Position numbers and translations under genes: made by a program. The notes beneath the pieces are model-generated. The model did no database searches. It worked only from the letters and a program-made list of their open reading frames with translations, and was not told the DNA's origin. A DNA stretch of 8,151 nucleotides from the NCBI GenBank assembly GCA_002294665.1, contig DBFQ01000077.1, positions 313 to 8,463 on the forward strand, read 5' to 3'. The DNA comes from Candidatus Aminicenantes bacterium UBA876. GTDB taxonomy: Bacteria > Acidobacteriota > Aminicenantia > UBA2199. This document shows, in pieces, positions 6,010 to 8,151 of this stretch (the first letter of the stretch is position 1; every line of letters starts with the position of its first letter).

Positions 6010-6357
6010 ATGAAACGCATCGCCATCTTCGCCTTCAGTGGTGACATGACCGCCTTCGCCCACGCTTTGCTCAATGCCGTGGAGTTGCTGGACCGGGGTT
6101 TTGACGCGCGGTTGATCATCGAAGGCGGCGCCACCGGTTTATTGACCAAGCTGGAAAGAGACGATTCCAACTGGGGAGGGCTGTTCCGCCGCGCCCTGGA
6201 AGCCGGAGTCATTTTCGGTGTCTGCCGCGCCTGTTCAGCCAAAACCGGCGGACTGGGAGCGGCGGAGCGTATCGGTTTGCCCATCCTGGATGAGATGTCG
6301 GGCCATCCTTCTTTCGCCACCCAATTGGAAGAAGGCTACGACATCATCTCGATCTGA
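6010..6357 (+). CDS. DsrE-family protein (small cytoplasmic, sulfur-relay-like)
   Basis: A 115-residue single-domain protein of the DsrE/DsrF-like fold, whose characterised members carry persulfide sulfur or are of unknown function. Seen: an N-terminal strand and loop IAIFAFSGDMTAFAHALLNA (4-23), a second strand LIIEGGATGLL (35-45), a two-cysteine motif VCRACSAKTG (71-80, C72 and C75), and a conserved C-terminal LPILDEMSGHPS (90-101) followed by a final strand. This matches in layout a group annotated simply as DsrE family or cytoplasmic protein in anaerobic bacteria and methanogens. C72 and C75 could form a sulfur-transfer or redox site; that is inference. The start is ATG at 6010 with AGGAGA 7 bases upstream. 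The gene stands alone on its strand, divergent from the operon and convergent (17-base gap) with the carboxyltransferase gene. No TusBC, DsrC or other sulfur gene is in view to define a partner. Confidence 0.85.
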   Translation: MKRIAIFAFSGDMTAFAHALLNAVELLDRGFDARLIIEGGATGLLTKLERDDSNWGGLFRRALEAGVIFGVCRACSAKTGGLGAAERIGLPILDEMSGHPSFATQLEEGYDIISI

Positions 6358-6374
6358 TCTCACGCGCGGCGGCT

Positions 6375-8021
6375 TTACCCGGCGTATTCGGCCAGGCGTT
6401 CCCAGATGTCCGGCGGATCCTGCGCCGGAGGTTGTACGCCTCTCCGCCCGGCGGCAAATTCCTTTTCCCGGCGTTGATAAAGAAAATCGCGCGCCACAGT
6501 CGGAAACAACTCCAACAACAGGCGCTCCTTTTCGCTGTCGGCCAGCCGCAGTCCCCCCAGTTCGGTTAGAAGCGGGTTTTCCGGCGGCGAATACTCCTCC
6601 GGCCGGAACGGCCTTTCTTCAGGAAATCCGCAGATGAGTCGGCGGAATTCCGCCTGAATCGGAACCGGTGTCCGGCCGTATCCGCCCTTGACCAGGTTGA
6701 CGAATTGAGACGAAGTGCGCGCATAAGCGCTTTCTCCCCGGGATTCGTTGATCAGGCAGTTGACCGCCTGCACACCCACGATCTGGCTGGTGGGAGTGAC
6801 AAGGGGAACGCAACCGGCATCCCAGCGCACACGGGGCACCCGCTGCAGCACGCGATCAAAAAGGTGGCCCAGTTTCAACGATTCCAGCTGGGCCGACATG
6901 TTGGAGTACATGCCTCCGGGAATCTGGGCCCGGCGGACGGCTTCATCCGGAGCCGGGAATCCCGATACCCTCTCCAATTCACGCGTCGTTTTCAGCAGGC
7001 GGGAAAAATCCCCTTTCAACGCCGCAGCCGCAGCCTGATCCAGCAGGTTCGTGATCCCTGCCGGCAAAGCGGCCCCGGTCGGATCGGGGAAAGCGGGCGG
7101 AATATCACCGCCGTCGAATTGCGCCAACTCGCGGCGGATTTCCCGCAACTCTTTATCCAGGTCCGCCAGCATGCTGCGGTTTACCGTGGTTTCCACACCC
7201 ATGCGCTCAGCCAGCAGCAGAACCAGTTCCACCGCCGGCGCCGCGGGTCCGCCCGCGAAACTCCAGACGGCTGTATCCACGATATCGACCCCGGCCGCCA
7301 CCGCGGCAGCCACGGACGCCAGGCCGTAACCGGGGGTACAATGGGTATGCAGGTTCACGGGGACCGATAATTCCGCTTTCAGGCGTCTGATCAGGCGATA
7401 GGCCGTTACGGGATCGATCAGGCCGGCCATGTCTTTAATCGTGACGATGTCGGCGCCCATGGCTTCGAGTGTCCGGGCCTTTGCGGCAAAGTAATCCTCC
7501 GTAAACACCCGCCGGGGTTGGCGGCGTCCCTTCATGACAAATCCCAACCGGTCCCGCAGGCTCCAGCGGGGATCCACCGTGTAACACACGGCGCAGTCCG
7601 CCAGGCCGCCGTTTTCGCGCACGTAGCGCACGGTGGACTCCATGTTGGCCGTATCATTTAGGGCGTCGAAAATGCGCATGATGTTGATTCCGCCCTGTAC
7701 CGACTGGCGGCAGAAGCCCTCTATGGGGGCTTCGGGATACGGGCTGTAGCCGAACAGGTTGCGCCCGCGGGAAAGGGCGGTCAGGCGCACATCCTTCCCC
7801 ACGGCCGCGCGGATGGTTTCCAGGCGCTCCCAGGGGTCCTCGCCGAGAAAGCGCATCGCCGCGTCGGGAACGGCTCCGCCCCATACCTCCAGGGCATAGA
7901 ATCCGGCATCGCGGAAAATCGGCAACACCCGTTGAATCTGCGCTCCCGTCATGCGCGTAGCGAAACGCGACTGCTGGCCGTCCCGTAATGTGACATCACG
8001 GATATGCAGTTGTTTGCTCAT
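6375..8021 (-). CDS. Biotin-dependent carboxyltransferase subunit (OadA/PycB/transcarboxylase 5S type), no biotin domain
   Basis: Moves the carboxyl group between carboxybiotin and pyruvate/oxaloacetate. The 548-residue cytoplasmic protein starts with the metal-dependent TIM barrel: RDVTLRDGQQSRFATRM (8-24, D14 a metal ligand), EVWGGAVPDAAMRFL (45-59), RIFDALND (116-123), TIKDMAGL (194-201, K196 the likely carbamylated Lys) and HTH (225-227, metal ligands). The PYC/OADA conserved domain follows, with PGGMYSNMSAQL (368-379), VTPTSQIVG (408-416) and KGGYGRTPVPI (445-455). No biotinyl (MKM) domain follows, so carboxybiotin must come from a separate carrier protein, as for transcarboxylase 5S. 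Compared with the relatives I know, DAHQS is DGQQS and about 20 Arg-rich residues are inserted near 152-173. The ATG at 8021, with CAGGAA 6 bases upstream, is preferred over a TTG at 8072. Oxaloacetate decarboxylase, pyruvate carboxylase B and transcarboxylase cannot be told apart here. Confidence 0.92.
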   Translation of the reverse strand: MSKQLHIRDVTLRDGQQSRFATRMTGAQIQRVLPIFRDAGFYALEVWGGAVPDAAMRFLGEDPWERLETIRAAVGKDVRLTALSRGRNLFGYSPYPEAPIEGFCRQSVQGGINIMRIFDALNDTANMESTVRYVRENGGLADCAVCYTVDPRWSLRDRLGFVMKGRRQPRRVFTEDYFAAKARTLEAMGADIVTIKDMAGLIDPVTAYRLIRRLKAELSVPVNLHTHCTPGYGLASVAAAVAAGVDIVDTAVWSFAGGPAAPAVELVLLLAERMGVETTVNRSMLADLDKELREIRRELAQFDGGDIPPAFPDPTGAALPAGITNLLDQAAAAALKGDFSRLLKTTRELERVSGFPAPDEAVRRAQIPGGMYSNMSAQLESLKLGHLFDRVLQRVPRVRWDAGCVPLVTPTSQIVGVQAVNCLINESRGESAYARTSSQFVNLVKGGYGRTPVPIQAEFRRLICGFPEERPFRPEEYSPPENPLLTELGGLRLADSEKERLLLELFPTVARDFLYQRREKEFAAGRRGVQPPAQDPPDIWERLAEYAG

Positions 8022-8027
8022 CCATAT

Positions 8028-8033
8028 TTCCTG
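8028..8033 (-). promoter_or_regulatory. Ribosome-binding site of the carboxyltransferase gene
   Basis: CAGGAA on the minus strand, 6 bases before the ATG at 8021. It favours this start over the upstream TTG at 8072. Confidence 0.65.
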
Positions 8034-8038
8034 AACAG

Positions 8039-8082
8039 CCTTCCGCAGGTGGAATCTCTGAAGAATGGTCAAGAACGGAAGG
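8039..8082 (-). promoter_or_regulatory. Inverted repeat in the carboxyltransferase leader
   Basis: The arms CCTTCCG (8082-8076 on the minus strand) and CGGAAGG (8045-8039) are exact 7-base reverse complements with about 30 bases between them. They lie in the leader between the promoter and the ribosome-binding site at 8028-8033. The downstream arm ends 5 bases before that site, so pairing could affect ribosome access. The long loop makes it a weak structure; regulation is inferred. Confidence 0.3.
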
Positions 8083-8104
8083 GGTTTTTGAGATTGAAAA
8101 TCAT

Positions 8105-8133
8105 ATTATACCGCAAAAAACAGGCAAAGGAAA
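8105..8133 (-). promoter_or_regulatory. Promoter of the carboxyltransferase gene
   Basis: A perfect TATAAT -10 element (8110-8105, minus strand) sits about 84 bases upstream of the ATG. The -35 position 17 bases away reads TTTCCT (3 of 6 matches), so the -10 carries the call. Transcription would begin near 8098 and give a leader of about 77 bases. Confidence 0.55.
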
Positions 8134-8151
8134 GTTGGGGAGTTGGGAAGT
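8133..8151 (+). repeat. Octamer tandem repeat cut by the window end
   Basis: AGTTGGGG, AGTTGGGA and AGT form two full units and part of a third with period 8. The array may continue past the window. It sits just upstream of the carboxyltransferase -10 element and covers the outer edge of its -35 position. Confidence 0.5.

Noticed and set aside
8022..8072. Upstream TTG start for the carboxyltransferase (17 extra residues)
   Set aside because: The ATG at 8021 has a ribosome-binding site at the right distance, and the family begins a few residues before the RDxTLRD motif.

Overview
The window is 8.15 kb of bacterial chromosome. It is gene-dense, with tightly packed or overlapping genes and mostly high G+C (about 70% in hand-counted 60-base samples of several genes). 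The order of genes is: the 3' part of uvrB (+), a five-gene minus-strand cluster (5755 down to 1494), a 254-base divergent intergenic region, a small DsrE-family gene (+), and a biotin-dependent carboxyltransferase gene (-). A carboxyltransferase without its own biotin domain, a stand-alone DsrE-like protein and a bacterial acyl-ACP thioesterase together suggest a Gram-negative-like anaerobe of the deltaproteobacterial or Acidobacteriota/Aminicenantes kind. That is a weak inference; no ribosomal marker is present.

Region 1-1497 encodes the last 498 residues of UvrB, the excision-repair helicase-like subunit. Its stop codon overlaps the stop of the convergent thioesterase gene, and one TTAA serves both.

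Region 1494-5755 reads leftwards as a probable operon: a NodB-type polysaccharide deacetylase, a class I SAM methyltransferase, an unrecognised 133-residue protein, a GMC-type FAD oxidoreductase and an acyl-ACP thioesterase. Junctions are 29-base, 1-base and 8-base overlaps and then a 10-base gap, which points to translational coupling. The first two genes are AT-richer (33-42% G+C in samples) than the last two (about 70%), so the operon looks mosaic. There is no glycosyltransferase, transporter or synthase in view. My best reading is a tailoring cassette for a glycan or lipid-linked product (deacetylate, methylate, oxidise, release or supply an acyl chain), but the product cannot be deduced from sequence. 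This is the most likely undescribed system in the window.

Region 5756-6009 is the divergent control region. It contains a weak promoter candidate for the operon, a perfect 10-base palindrome, a hairpin-forming inverted repeat just before the DsrE ribosome-binding site, and a possible 46-codon gene with a very good ribosome-binding site.

Region 6010-8151 holds the DsrE-like gene and, converging on it after 17 bases, a carboxyltransferase of the OadA/PycB/transcarboxylase-5S family. The latter has a clear TATAAT promoter element and a leader with an inverted repeat. The window ends in an octamer tandem repeat. No rRNA, tRNA, CRISPR array or insertion sequence was found.
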